Source: Caballeronia udeis
Lineage (GTDB): Bacteria; Pseudomonadota; Gammaproteobacteria; Burkholderiales; Burkholderiaceae
NCBI RefSeq assembly: GCF_001544555.2
Contig: NZ_FCOK02000075.1
Span: forward strand, 1-50,800
Reading direction: 5' to 3'
Length of the DNA stretch: 50,800 bases
Both the position numbers and the translations under genes were made by a program. Below, piece by piece: positions 41,524 to 49,409 of the stretch (position 1 is its first letter; each line of letters starts with the position of its first letter). The notes below the pieces were generated by a model. That model was not told the DNA's origin, did no database searches, and saw only the letters and a list, made by a program, of their open reading frames with translations.

Positions 41524-42617
41524 GCGCACTTCCTCGCGTAGCCAAATTCTTTCCGGTAACGGGGGATGAACAATTCGCGGCCCTTGATCAACGCGGTGGT
41601 CCAGTTGCCGACCAGCACACCGTCGCGCATGAGTGGCAGCATGCTCGCCCCGTCGCGCGGACCGAGCGGCACCAGGATGCCGCGTGACGACCAGGGAACA
41701 TAGGCAGGCAGCGATTTAGGCGATTCGCCTGCAAGCGTGGCCGCAATGATTTTTGCGAGCCACGGCACTTGGCGGGTGATGGCGACGATCGTCATGGGGT
41801 CGCCCGTGGCGGCGGCATCGCCAAGTGCAAAGAGCCGTTGCGCGCCCGCAGGCCGCAGCCATGCATCGACTTTGACGCGGCCTTGCGCGTCGAAATAGGC
41901 GGCCGGCATGTGGCGGAATATGGCTGTGATAGGCCGTGCGCCGAGGGCCGGGAAGATGAGCTGGTTTTCGGCGGCGTAAGGCATACCCGGCAATGTGCCG
42001 AGATAGGGTGAGTTGGTCGCGTCCAGCGACTCGACCCGCGTGCTGAGATGGATGGCCACACCTTTGGCCCGCAGTTGCGCTTCGAGCGAGCGGGCCAGCT
42101 TCGCCGAATAACCGGGCATCAAGGTGGATGCGCTGGACACAAGCGTGACACGCTTGCGCGGATGCGCCGTGGAGATCTCCCCGGCCAGTTCGACACCCAC
42201 CGCGCCGCCGCCCACAATCGTTACGCGATCTGTCGCGAGCAGGCTCGCATTGGCTGCCTTTACGCTGTCCTCGAACGCCCGCGCACCTTGCAAGGTCGGC
42301 TTGAACGGCCTCGCATAGTGCGAGCCGGTCGCAACAATCACAATATCGCCCTCGATCGTCGCGCCATCCGCCAGCATGACGCCGCCGTCGAACGCGTTCG
42401 CGACAATACCTTGCCGGACCCGGCCGCGACGCAGCAAACGATCATACGGGATCACGATCTTCGCGAGCAGCGACGGGTCCACCACGCTGCGGATCGCCGC
42501 GACGTTATGAACAAAATGATCACGGGCCTCGACTAAACAAACCTCGGCCCGCGAGTCGAGCGCTCTCGCGAGATTCGCGCCCGCATAACCGCCTCCTACG
42601 ATGATCACTCTTTTCAT
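41520..42617 (-). CDS. NAD(P)/FAD-dependent oxidoreductase (NDH-2 / AIF-like)
   Basis: A 365-residue two-dinucleotide-binding-domain flavoprotein. RVIIVGGGYAGANLARALDS binds FAD, VIVATGSHYARPFKPTLQGA is the ATG motif, TIVGGGAVGVELAGEISTAH binds NAD(P)H, and LFALGDAAATGDPMTIVAIT contains the GD motif contacting the flavin. Relatives include type II NADH dehydrogenases and AIF/FSP1-like quinone reductases. The start is the ATG after AGGACGTG (42617); an upstream in-frame ATG at 42632 is less well placed. First gene of a two-gene operon with the CruF-like protein, divergent from tetR across tandem ACTTTCC/GGAAAGT operators. Confidence 0.88.
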   Translation of the reverse strand: MKRVIIVGGGYAGANLARALDSRAEVCLVEARDHFVHNVAAIRSVVDPSLLAKIVIPYDRLLRRGRVRQGIVANAFDGGVMLADGATIEGDIVIVATGSHYARPFKPTLQGARAFEDSVKAANASLLATDRVTIVGGGAVGVELAGEISTAHPRKRVTLVSSASTLMPGYSAKLARSLEAQLRAKGVAIHLSTRVESLDATNSPYLGTLPGMPYAAENQLIFPALGARPITAIFRHMPAAYFDAQGRVKVDAWLRPAGAQRLFALGDAAATGDPMTIVAITRQVPWLAKIIAATLAGESPKSLPAYVPWSSRGILVPLGPRDGASMLPLMRDGVLVGNWTTALIKGRELFIPRYRKEFGYARKCA

Positions 42618-42634
42618 CACGTCCTCATTCATGG

Positions 42635-42697
42635 ACTTTCCGTATTGACTTTCCGATCGGAAAGTGAGGGTGATGATATACTTTCCACTCGGAAAGT
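42635..42697. promoter_or_regulatory. TetR operator array: half-site plus two 18-bp palindromes
   Basis: ACTTTCCGATCGGAAAGT (42648-42665) is a perfect palindrome. ACTTTCCACTCGGAAAGT (42680-42697) has the same 7-bp arms, 32 bp (about three helical turns) further on. A lone ACTTTCC half-site lies at 42635-42641, 13 bp before the first. The array fills the divergent promoter between the oxidoreductase/CruF operon and tetR. Confidence 0.8.
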
Positions 42698-42734
42698 CAA
42701 CTATCCCGTTTTACAGACACAGCAGGCCATCAGC

Positions 42735-43385
42735 ATGAATCCTTCCAAACCGGGCAACGCGCCTGACGGCCGCACCCGCATCCTGGCCGCGGCCCTGCAG
42801 GTCTTCGCCTCCTCGGGCTTCGAGGGCTCGAGCCTGCGGCAGATTGCCAGCCACGCCGGCGAAACGCATCAGTTGCTCGTCTACCACTTCAAGACTAAAG
42901 ACGCGCTATGGCGCGCAGTCGTCATGTCGATCTTCGAAGAAAGCATGCAGGAACGAAGCGTCGCGGACTGGGCGGAGAAAGCGGTCACGGAAGAACCTGC
43001 CAGCGTGTTGCGCGAGATGTTTCATGCGTTCGCCATGTTCACTGCGCAGCATCCGGAATTCCATCGGTTGCTGTCGTTCGAAGGGCAGACGAACAGCGAC
43101 CGGTTCAACTGGCTGATCGAAACCTATATCCGTCCGTACTACGAAATTTCAATTGGGGCGATTCAGGCGGGGCAGCAGGCGGGCGTGGTGCGCGCAGGAG
43201 ACCCCGGGCGCCTTCACTATGCGGTAATCGGCATTGTCACGACCAGCATCGTGTTCGCGAACGAGTACAGCCGGATGACCGGCCTGGATCCGCGTTCGCC
43301 CGCGGAAGTCGAAAAGACCGTGAACCTCGTGTGCGACCTGCTGGGGCTGCCGTCAACGGAGAACGGCCCGTTCGCATCCACGTAA
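42735..43385 (+). CDS. TetR/AcrR family transcriptional regulator
   Basis: A 216-residue repressor. The helix-turn-helix spans ILAAALQVFASSGFEGSSLR and QIASHAGETHQLLVYHFKTK, and the C-terminal domain (SVLREMFHAFAMFTAQHPEF, FNWLIETYIRPYYEISIGAI) resembles CmeR/YcdC-like TetR ligand domains (TetR_C_15-like). The reading frame extends upstream, but the ATG at 42735 places the HTH correctly and lies outside the operator array. Divergent from the oxidoreductase/CruF operon; the operators at 42635-42697 are its likely binding sites, giving joint control of that operon and itself. Ligand unknown. Confidence 0.9.
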   Translation: MNPSKPGNAPDGRTRILAAALQVFASSGFEGSSLRQIASHAGETHQLLVYHFKTKDALWRAVVMSIFEESMQERSVADWAEKAVTEEPASVLREMFHAFAMFTAQHPEFHRLLSFEGQTNSDRFNWLIETYIRPYYEISIGAIQAGQQAGVVRAGDPGRLHYAVIGIVTTSIVFANEYSRMTGLDPRSPAEVEKTVNLVCDLLGLPSTENGPFAST

Positions 43386-43986
43386 ATGAGTAATCTTGAC
43401 CCTGACCAGAGCCCATCAAGCCACTAACCAAGAAGTTGTAGCGGAATTGCCCATAAGGTCTGTTTAACTTGTGCGCCGGATCCTGTCCATGCGCCGGCGT
43501 CGGTGATATTCGGGTCTCCATGGCAAGGAGGGCTCTGATGTGATGGATGATTCCCTCCGGGGTCGGCATATGCCCAGCCGAAGAGGCCGCGTCTCGCCTT
43601 CGAACGGGTCTATCACCTTCTGTCATTTGCGTGAGTGGTGCAGTCGGGCGATTTTTGCGGTGACACATATATTTCGCGAATCATTTCGCGAATCGCCAAC
43701 TTGATGAATTCAAAGGGGGCGTTGATAGCGCCGTCGACTAACCGCAGTTGTCACTTTTATACGTGAAGTTGTGGCAGCTTTACTTCGTTCTACTGTCCAC
43801 GAATTGGGCCGCCGGCCCACTCAGCGACTCTCACAGGTGGTCCTGATGCGAATGCATGTATTCAAGCTGCCTACCGCACCCCGCTGGTCTGAACAGCGAT
43901 CGGATTCTGACCGCACGATACCCGGAACTGCGGGTTACATCATCGCGCCGACATCCTTGGACCGGTAAATCGGGCCAGTTCGCACG
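43386..43986. other. 601-bp stretch without a recognisable gene, next to an IS
   Basis: A minus-strand frame near 43590-43430 (MPTPEGIIHHIRALLAMETR, then KLNRPYGQFRYNF) looks like the end of a protein but has no credible start and no family I recognise. The direct repeat TTTCGCGAATC occurs twice in tandem at about 43672-43694 (one A between). The region probably holds eroded mobile-element sequence to the left of the IS5-like insertion. Confidence 0.35.
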
Positions 43987-44774
43987 CTAGGGTCTGTTTA
44001 CATTTGAAAAAATGTGTTTACATCCTGTCTTTTGCGCTACGAGACAGGATGGTACGAACGTTACTGAGCGACGAAGTATGGAACAAAGTCCAAGTTATCC
44101 TGCCGGGCAAGGAAGGCGACCGTGGCCGAACGGCATCCAACAATCGTTGGTTCCTCGAAGCAGTGCTATGGATTGCCCGAACCGGCAGTCCGTGGCGCGA
44201 TCTTCCCGCGCTGGCGAAGCAAGGGTGTGTGGGCGCGGGTGGCGAATGCTTTGGCAGGCGAGACGGAAATCGAGCACATCCTGATCGATTCGACGATCGT
44301 GCGAGCGCACCAGCATTCAGCCGGGGCCTTAAAAAAAGCGGGCCGCAAGCGCTCGGACGTTCTCGAGGCGGACTGAGCACCAAACTGCATCTGGCGGTGG
44401 ATTCGAAAGGTCGCCCGTTGCGGCTGATCGTCACTGAAGGACAGGTCGCCGACATCTCGTGCGCCGCGCAACTGGTCGAGCATCTGCGCACCGGAGCGGT
44501 GATCGCAGACAAGGGCTACGATGCTGACCACTTCGTGCAACGGATTCGGGCTACCCGTGCGAAGGTCGTGATTCCCCCGCGTTCGAATCGCAAGACAAAG
44601 CGACGCTACAACCGTGCGCTGTACCGTACACGCAACCTGGTCGAACGTTTTTTCAATCGCATCAAGCATTTTCGCCGCGTCTCCACTCGATATGACAAGC
44701 TTGCCGAGAGCTATCTCGTCTTTGCATCGCTTGCCTGCGCGTTTGGGCCAGTCGTAAATGTGAACACCGCCTAG
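43987..44774 (+). mobile_element. IS5-family (IS427-type) insertion sequence with CTAG target duplication
   Basis: The element (43991-44770) is flanked by CTAG on both sides (43987-43990 and 44771-44774). Its ends are imperfect inverted repeats: GGTCTGTTTACATTTG on the left, GCGGTGTTCACATTTA read inwards on the right (11 of 16 match). TNNN-type 2-4 bp YTAR duplications are typical of the IS427 group. At about 780 bp it is some 40-60 bp shorter than intact relatives, in keeping with an internal deletion in the transposase. The stop codon of the transposase (TAG, 44772-44774) lies in the right target duplication. Confidence 0.8.
44049..44774 (+). pseudogene. IS5/IS427-type DDE transposase, disabled by an internal deletion
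   Basis: The N-terminus (MVRTLLSDEVWNKVQVILPG ... RTGSPWRDLP) is in frame 0. The next homologous segment (RWRSKGVWARVANALAG ... HILIDSTIVRAHQHSAGAL, first catalytic Asp) is in frame +1. The rest (GPQALGRSRGGLSTKLHLAV ... IADKGYDADHF ... RNLVERFFNRIKHFRR, second Asp and Glu) is in frame 0 again. The return is a normal -1 programmed slip at A-AAA-AAA (44331-44337). The first change is a lesion at about 44204-44212, where some 13-15 residues usual in relatives (FGNWNTVYTRF-like) are missing. The uninterrupted frame 0 therefore codes 40 meaningless residues in place of the first Asp region, and the enzyme must be inactive. Confidence 0.8.
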
Positions 44775-44816
44775 GGAAAATCACTACCTTCACCCGGCAA
44801 GAATCACTAGGTTGTC

Positions 44817-44865
44817 TTTCGATTCGAAACTATAATCTTTCGAAACAGAGGAATTACTTTCGAGA
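44817..44865 (+). promoter_or_regulatory. Promoter and DeoR-type operators of the sugar locus
   Basis: TTTCGATTCGAAA (44817-44829), TTTCGAAA (44838-44845) and TTTCGAGA (44858-44865) are repeated TTTCGA-type sites as found for GlpR/DeoR-family repressors. A perfect -10 box TATAAT lies at 44831-44836 between the first two; no good -35 was seen. The IS element ends only 43 bp upstream. Autorepression by the adjacent DeoR protein is inferred. Confidence 0.6.
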
Positions 44866-44873
44866 TCGAAGAC

Positions 44874-45689
44874 ATGCTCGCAAACAAGAGTTCCCTGAAG
44901 CGGCGCCTGCAGATCGTTGAACTGGTCCGCAAGCGCGGCGAGGTTTCGGTCGAGGAGCTCAGCCAGGCGTTCGACGTGTCGAGCGTGACGATTCGCACGG
45001 ACCTCACCTATCTCGAGGAGCAGCGTTACCTCGTCCGCTCTTTCGGGAAAGCTCGCTACCTTGCCCAGCGGTCGGGAAACAACGTCGTCATCCCGGAGGT
45101 CGACGGTGCTGCGCGAAAGGCTTGGGAGACCGCGATCGCCCGTTTCGCGGCAGAGGCCGTCGACGACCATCAATCGCTGATGTTGGGCGCGGGTGAAATA
45201 GTCCACAAGATCCTGCCATTTCTTTCGGACAGGGCGAATCTCGCGCTGCTGTTGCAAGACATTGGAATGGCACAGACCGCGCAGCGCTTCGTTCACTGCG
45301 AGCTACTGCTTACAGGCGGGCAGCTTGAGCAAGGCGCCACGACGTTGACTGGTCCCGATGCGGAAGCGTCCGTGACGCACAGATCATTCGACCTGTGCAT
45401 TCTGGAAGCGTCGGGTCTTGATCGGGACGGCAATCTTCTTTGCGCAGATCCCGCAGTTGCGCGCGTGTCTGAAGGGGCCAGGCGAGGTGCCACCCGCACG
45501 ATCGTAGTTGCATATCAGCCGCAACTGGGTGAGCACGATGGAGAAGTTTTCGCGAACGTTTCTGACATCGACGCTCTTTTGCTCGATGACGGAATTGACC
45601 CGGAAACAATGGAGCTGATGCAGAGCAAGGGCCTCCGGTTCCACAGAAGGGAAAGCGGAATTCTTGAGTTTCGCAAATCCACAGCCTAG
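44874..45689 (+). CDS. DeoR/GlpR family transcriptional regulator
   Basis: A 271-residue sugar-responsive repressor. Residues 1-60 contain the DeoR helix-turn-helix (KRRLQIVELVRKRGEVSVEE, AFDVSSVTIRTDLTYLEEQR), and the C-terminal domain is of the DeoR sensor type (LLTGGQLEQGATTLTGPDAE, DLCILEASGLDRDGNLLCAD, LLLDDGIDPETMELMQSKGL), which binds phosphorylated sugars. The start ATG at 44874 follows TCGAAGAC with a modest ribosome binding site. It heads the locus with PfkB kinase, SDR dehydrogenase and a sugar-binding protein, and its expected operators overlap the -10 box. Inducer probably the kinase product or substrate. Confidence 0.88.
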   Translation: MLANKSSLKRRLQIVELVRKRGEVSVEELSQAFDVSSVTIRTDLTYLEEQRYLVRSFGKARYLAQRSGNNVVIPEVDGAARKAWETAIARFAAEAVDDHQSLMLGAGEIVHKILPFLSDRANLALLLQDIGMAQTAQRFVHCELLLTGGQLEQGATTLTGPDAEASVTHRSFDLCILEASGLDRDGNLLCADPAVARVSEGARRGATRTIVVAYQPQLGEHDGEVFANVSDIDALLLDDGIDPETMELMQSKGLRFHRRESGILEFRKSTA

Positions 45690-45713
45690 TCCACTGCCAA
45701 AGGAAGACACACC

Positions 45714-45809
45714 ATGAATTTGAAGCAAAACAGGTTCGTCGCAGCGCTGGCTGCTATCGCCTTCAATGTCATTGTGATTTCGCCTGTTGACTCAAAGCGC
45801 CATGGCTAA
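45714..45809 (+). pseudogene. 31-codon orphan signal peptide, probable remnant of a lost periplasmic binding protein
   Basis: With a good ribosome binding site (AAAGGAAGAC), ATG 45714 opens MNLKQNRFVAALAAIAF followed by NVIVISPVDSKRHG and a stop. The first 24 residues are a typical Sec signal (basic n-region, Ala-rich core). In comparable sugar operons a substrate-binding protein gene stands between DeoR and kinase; here only its leader remains, and its last codons overlap the kinase start (45802). It may now serve as a translated leader for the kinase. Inferred. Confidence 0.5.
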
Positions 45810-46788
45810 CACTGAACTGCACAAACCCGGCGAGGCCGGCTATATCCTGACGATGGGTGAGATCCTCGTCGAAATCATGGCGACGGAGCGCGGGCAGTCG
45901 TTCCGCAGTCCGGGTACCCTGATCGGTCCGTATGCGAGTGGTGCTCCCGCGATTTTCATTGACCAGGTCGCGCACATAGGCAGCCGCTGCGCGATGATCG
46001 GTTGCGTAGGCGGCGACGATTTCGGCGCGCTCAACGTCGAACGCTTGCGTTCAGATGGTGTCGATGTATCGGGTATTTCGGTCATCAAATCCGCCACGAC
46101 GGGTAGTGCTTTTGTCACATACCGGGAGGACGGCGAACGCGATTTTATCTTTAACATTGCTAACAGCGCTTCGGGGCAATTGTCTGTCGGCAATGTCCGG
46201 GATGACATTCTCAAGGACTGCAAACACTTCCATGTAATGGGGTCGTCGCTGTTTTCGTTTCGCATCATTGAAGCGATGAAAAAGGTTATCGAGGTCGTCA
46301 AGGGGCACGGCGGGACGGTGAGCTTTGACCCGAACATCCGCAAGGAAATGCTGCGCATTCCGGAAATGCGGGAGGCGCTGGACTTCATTCTCGATTACAC
46401 GGACGTCTTTCTGCCAAGCGGACATGAAGTGACGCTGCTTGCCAGCGCAAGCACCGAGCACGGGGCTATTGAAGAACTGCTGAAGCGCGGGATTCGCGAA
46501 GTCGTCATCAAGCGTGGCAAGGATGGATGCAGCTTCTATGATGGGCTGAATGAAATCCATATTCCCGGCTTTCGAGTGCAGGAAGTGGATCCGACGGGCG
46601 CCGGCGATTGCTTCGGCGCAACGTATATAGCCTGCCGCTTGCAGGGATTCGGTGCAGATAAAGCGTTGCGCTACGCATGCGCGAGCGGTGCGCGGGCCGT
46701 CACGTTCCGTGGACCGATGGAAGGGACAGCGACACTTGCCGAACTCGATGAATTCATTGCGAAGACTGGGGAGCGACCCGATGTATAA
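45802..46788 (+). CDS. PfkB-family carbohydrate kinase (tagatose kinase-like)
   Basis: A 328-residue cytosolic sugar kinase using ATP. Substrate-site features are YILTMGEILVEIMATERGQS and ASGAPAIFIDQVAHIG, then MIGCVGGDDFGALNVERLRS. The C-terminal PfkB signature is VDPTGAGDCFGATYIACRLQ (~262-281), where GAGD contains the catalytic Asp. Its N-terminal spelling is that of proteins annotated as tagatose kinases in proteobacterial hexitol loci, which phosphorylate D-tagatose or a related ketose; the exact sugar is inference. The open frame begins at a TTG (45787), but the ATG at 45802 fits the family better. It overlaps the leader ORF at 45714-45809 by 8 bp. Confidence 0.88.
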   Translation: MANTELHKPGEAGYILTMGEILVEIMATERGQSFRSPGTLIGPYASGAPAIFIDQVAHIGSRCAMIGCVGGDDFGALNVERLRSDGVDVSGISVIKSATTGSAFVTYREDGERDFIFNIANSASGQLSVGNVRDDILKDCKHFHVMGSSLFSFRIIEAMKKVIEVVKGHGGTVSFDPNIRKEMLRIPEMREALDFILDYTDVFLPSGHEVTLLASASTEHGAIEELLKRGIREVVIKRGKDGCSFYDGLNEIHIPGFRVQEVDPTGAGDCFGATYIACRLQGFGADKALRYACASGARAVTFRGPMEGTATLAELDEFIAKTGERPDV

Positions 46789-46796
46789 CATCGTGG

Positions 46797-46880
46797 CGCG
46801 CCTGGCCGGTGAAAATCCTGCGGCTGAAAGAAAAGGTCTCCGTCGTCGGCGGCGCTGTAATCGGAATACACCAGGGATGA
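46797..46880 (+). pseudogene. Possible remnant of a short-chain dehydrogenase N-terminus
   Basis: Right after the kinase, one frame reads ILRLKEKVSVVGGAVIGIHQ before a stop. This resembles the first beta-strand and glycine-rich turn of SDR enzymes (LKxKVxVVTGGAxGIG) with two residues of the TGxxxGIG motif lost. An alternative ATG frame at 46781-46906 reads MYNIVARLAGENPAA then Arg-rich noise. Both are short; call is tentative. Confidence 0.3.
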
Positions 46881-47029
46881 CGTCGCGGGATTCCCGCCGG
46901 AGTTGAATTTCAACGCTAGGACAGGCGCTCAAATCAGCCATTCAAGACCCGCATTGGTCGATCAATCGCAGCCGAACCGGTCAGACCTGATCGGAGGCAT
47001 TTATAGAAACGCACGGTCAAGGAACAGTC

Positions 47030-47788
47030 ATGGTCTCCAGGTCAAATACCTCTTATGATTTTACGAATGCTGTCGTTGTGATCACCGGCGCAGCGGCCGG
47101 GATCGGACGCATGGCTGCGGAGCTATTTGCAGACGCGGGCGCTACTTTGGCGCTCCTGGACCGCGCAGAGTCGGTCAAGGAAGTGGCCGCGGGTTTGGGC
47201 TCCAAACATACCGGTTGGATCGTTGATGTCACTGACGCCGAGTCGGTAACCGCGGCGGCGAATGAAATTTTGGCGTTATGTGGCCGCGTGGACGTGTTAG
47301 TCAATAACGCTGGCATCGGACCGCTTGCCCCGGCGGAGAATTTCCCGTTGGAGACGTGGGACAAAACGATCGCCGTCAACTTAACCGGACCATTTTTGGT
47401 CGCCCGAGCGTTCGCGCCCATCATGCTCGCGCGGAAAAGCGGAAGGATCATAAACTTGGCGTCCCAAGCCGCAGTCATCGGCATCGAGGGGCACCTTGCC
47501 TACTGCGCGAGCAAGGCCGGAATCATCGGAATGACAAATTGCATGGCGCTCGAATGGGCGCCTAGGGGAGTGACGGTCAATGCCATTTCACCAACGGTGG
47601 TTGAGACCGAACTGGGTCTAAGCGGATGGGCGGGAGAGGTAGGGGAGCGAGCCCGAGCCGCAATACCCACTCGCCGGTTTGCGAAGCCTGCCGAGATAGC
47701 GTCAGCCATCATGTACCTGGCGAGCACGGAAGCGGCCATGATAAATGGCGCAAACCTGATGGTCGACGGAGGTTACACCATCACCTGA
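47030..47788 (+). CDS. Short-chain dehydrogenase/reductase (polyol dehydrogenase-like)
   Basis: A 252-residue classical SDR. It has the NAD(P)-binding VVVITGAAAGIGRMAAELFA (~15-34), NNAGIGPLAPAENFP, the catalytic Ser in IINLASQAAVIG and the Tyr-x3-Lys in LAYCASKAGIIGMTNCMALE (~158-162), the ISPTVVETELG substrate loop and the C-terminal MINGANLMVDGGYTIT. Length is standard. The context of DeoR, tagatose-like kinase and sugar-binding protein suggests a dehydrogenase converting a polyol (galactitol-, sorbitol- or threitol-like) to a ketose for phosphorylation; this is inference. It starts 241 bp after the kinase, a gap that contains SDR-like debris. Confidence 0.88.
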   Translation: MVSRSNTSYDFTNAVVVITGAAAGIGRMAAELFADAGATLALLDRAESVKEVAAGLGSKHTGWIVDVTDAESVTAAANEILALCGRVDVLVNNAGIGPLAPAENFPLETWDKTIAVNLTGPFLVARAFAPIMLARKSGRIINLASQAAVIGIEGHLAYCASKAGIIGMTNCMALEWAPRGVTVNAISPTVVETELGLSGWAGEVGERARAAIPTRRFAKPAEIASAIMYLASTEAAMINGANLMVDGGYTIT

Positions 47789-47908
47789 GTCAAGAGTTAT
47801 CTGCGTCACTATCTTTCCACTTATATAGTAATTCGGCTGCGAGCATTTCATTCATGACTGAACCGCTCCGCCCAATTTCGGTGCTTGATTAATATTAAGG
47901 AGACAGAA

Positions 47909-49264
47909 ATGAAAGCAAAGCTCTACCGTAGTCAGGGGACCATGCGCGCGTTATGCCGTCGTCTCACCGTGATTGCGTCCGCGTGTGGAATCTTGGGTGT
48001 ATGCAGCGTTGCACACGCCACCACCGTGACGATCGGCGTACCCAATAATAATGATCAGATTGAGCTCAAGAAGCTGTCACCAGCTTTTGAAAAGGCGAAC
48101 CCTGACATTCAGTTGAAATGGGTGGTGCTTGAGGAAAATGTACTTCGTCAGCGCCTGACAACGGACATCACGACCAACGGCGGCCAGTTTGATGTCCTGG
48201 CGATCGGAACATACGAGGCGCCGTTGTGGGGGAAGCGAGGATGGCTCGTTCCAGTGAAAGACCTACCGGCGGACTACGACCTCAACGATCTGTTCAAGAC
48301 CGTGCGCGACGGGTTATCTAATGACGGCAAGCTTTACGCGCTTCCGTTCAACGCAGAAAGTTCGATGACGTTCTATCGCAAGGATTTGTTCGCGGCAAAG
48401 GGTCTGACAATGCCCGACCACCCCACCTACGAACAGATCCAGGGATTTGCTGAAAAATTGACGGACAAGGGGAACGGCGTATATGGCATTTGCCTTCGCG
48501 GCAAGGCAGGTTGGGGAGAGAACATGGCTTACGTCGGTACCCTCGTTAACACGTTTGGCGGCCGATGGTTTGACGAGCAATGGCATGCACAGCTCACCTC
48601 TCCTGAATGGAAGCGCGCAATCGGATTCTATGTGAACCTCTTGCAGAAATACGGTGCCCCCGGAGCCAGTTCGAACGGATTCAACGAAAATCTTTCCTTG
48701 ATGACCAGCGGCAAGTGTGCCATCTGGGTTGATGCAACCTCCGCTGCCGGCATCCTGTACAACAAAAAGGAATCTTCGGTGGCGGACAAGGTGGGATTCG
48801 CCGCGGCCCCAGTACAGGATACAGCTAAGGGCTCTCATTGGCTGTGGTCTTGGGCGCTCGCGATCCCAAAGACGTCGAGATCGCAGGATGCAGCAAAGAG
48901 GTTCATTGCGTGGGCCACTTCGAAGGAATACATCAAGCTGGTCGGAGCCGATATCGGCTGGGCATCCCTCCCACCCGGCACCAGACTCTCGACCTACCAG
49001 TTGCCTGAATACAAGACTGCTGCTCCGTTTTCAGAGTTCGTACGGAACGCGATCGAGACGGCGGATCCAGATCATCCGACCGCGAAGCCGGTGCCATATA
49101 CCGGCGTGCAGTTCGTTGGCATTCCGGAGTTCCAGTCGTTCGGAACTGTAGTGGGCCAGAGCATCTCGGGTGCGGTCGCGGGGCAAACAACCGTCGATCA
49201 GGCGTTGCAGTCCGGACAGGCGATAACTGATCGGGCGGTACGCCAGGCTGGTTACCTCAAGTAA
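47909..49264 (+). CDS. ABC transporter periplasmic sugar/polyol-binding protein
   Basis: A 451-residue family-1 extracellular solute-binding protein. The Sec signal (RRLTVIASACGILGVCSVAH, cleaved at AHA-T) is followed by TTVTIGVPNNNDQIELKKLS, DVLAIGTYEAPLWGKRGWLV, LPFNAESSMTFYRKDLFAAK and SGKCAIWVDATSAAGI, like SmoE/MtlE mannitol- and sorbitol-binding proteins. The ATG at 47909 with AAGGAGAC eight bases upstream decides the start over a TTG at 47885. Nothing downstream encodes permeases or ATPase, so the protein must use a transporter encoded elsewhere or is an orphan. Confidence 0.92.
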   Translation: MKAKLYRSQGTMRALCRRLTVIASACGILGVCSVAHATTVTIGVPNNNDQIELKKLSPAFEKANPDIQLKWVVLEENVLRQRLTTDITTNGGQFDVLAIGTYEAPLWGKRGWLVPVKDLPADYDLNDLFKTVRDGLSNDGKLYALPFNAESSMTFYRKDLFAAKGLTMPDHPTYEQIQGFAEKLTDKGNGVYGICLRGKAGWGENMAYVGTLVNTFGGRWFDEQWHAQLTSPEWKRAIGFYVNLLQKYGAPGASSNGFNENLSLMTSGKCAIWVDATSAAGILYNKKESSVADKVGFAAAPVQDTAKGSHWLWSWALAIPKTSRSQDAAKRFIAWATSKEYIKLVGADIGWASLPPGTRLSTYQLPEYKTAAPFSEFVRNAIETADPDHPTAKPVPYTGVQFVGIPEFQSFGTVVGQSISGAVAGQTTVDQALQSGQAITDRAVRQAGYLK

Positions 49265-49409
49265 TGCACGCGCTTGCGGCGCGGCAGAGCGGGCCGCGTG
49301 ACGTACGAGGCGCGAGAGGAGTCAGTTCGAGAACGGTCTCGCCATGGGAGTGCGACACAGCACGGGGCAAATATGGTCTTACGCTCGGTGCTCCTGAAAT
49401 GCGCCGTCA

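Noticed and set aside
43672..43694. Tandem TTTCGCGAATC repeat considered as a CRISPR or iteron start
   Set aside because: Only two copies with a one-base gap; no array and no replication gene nearby.
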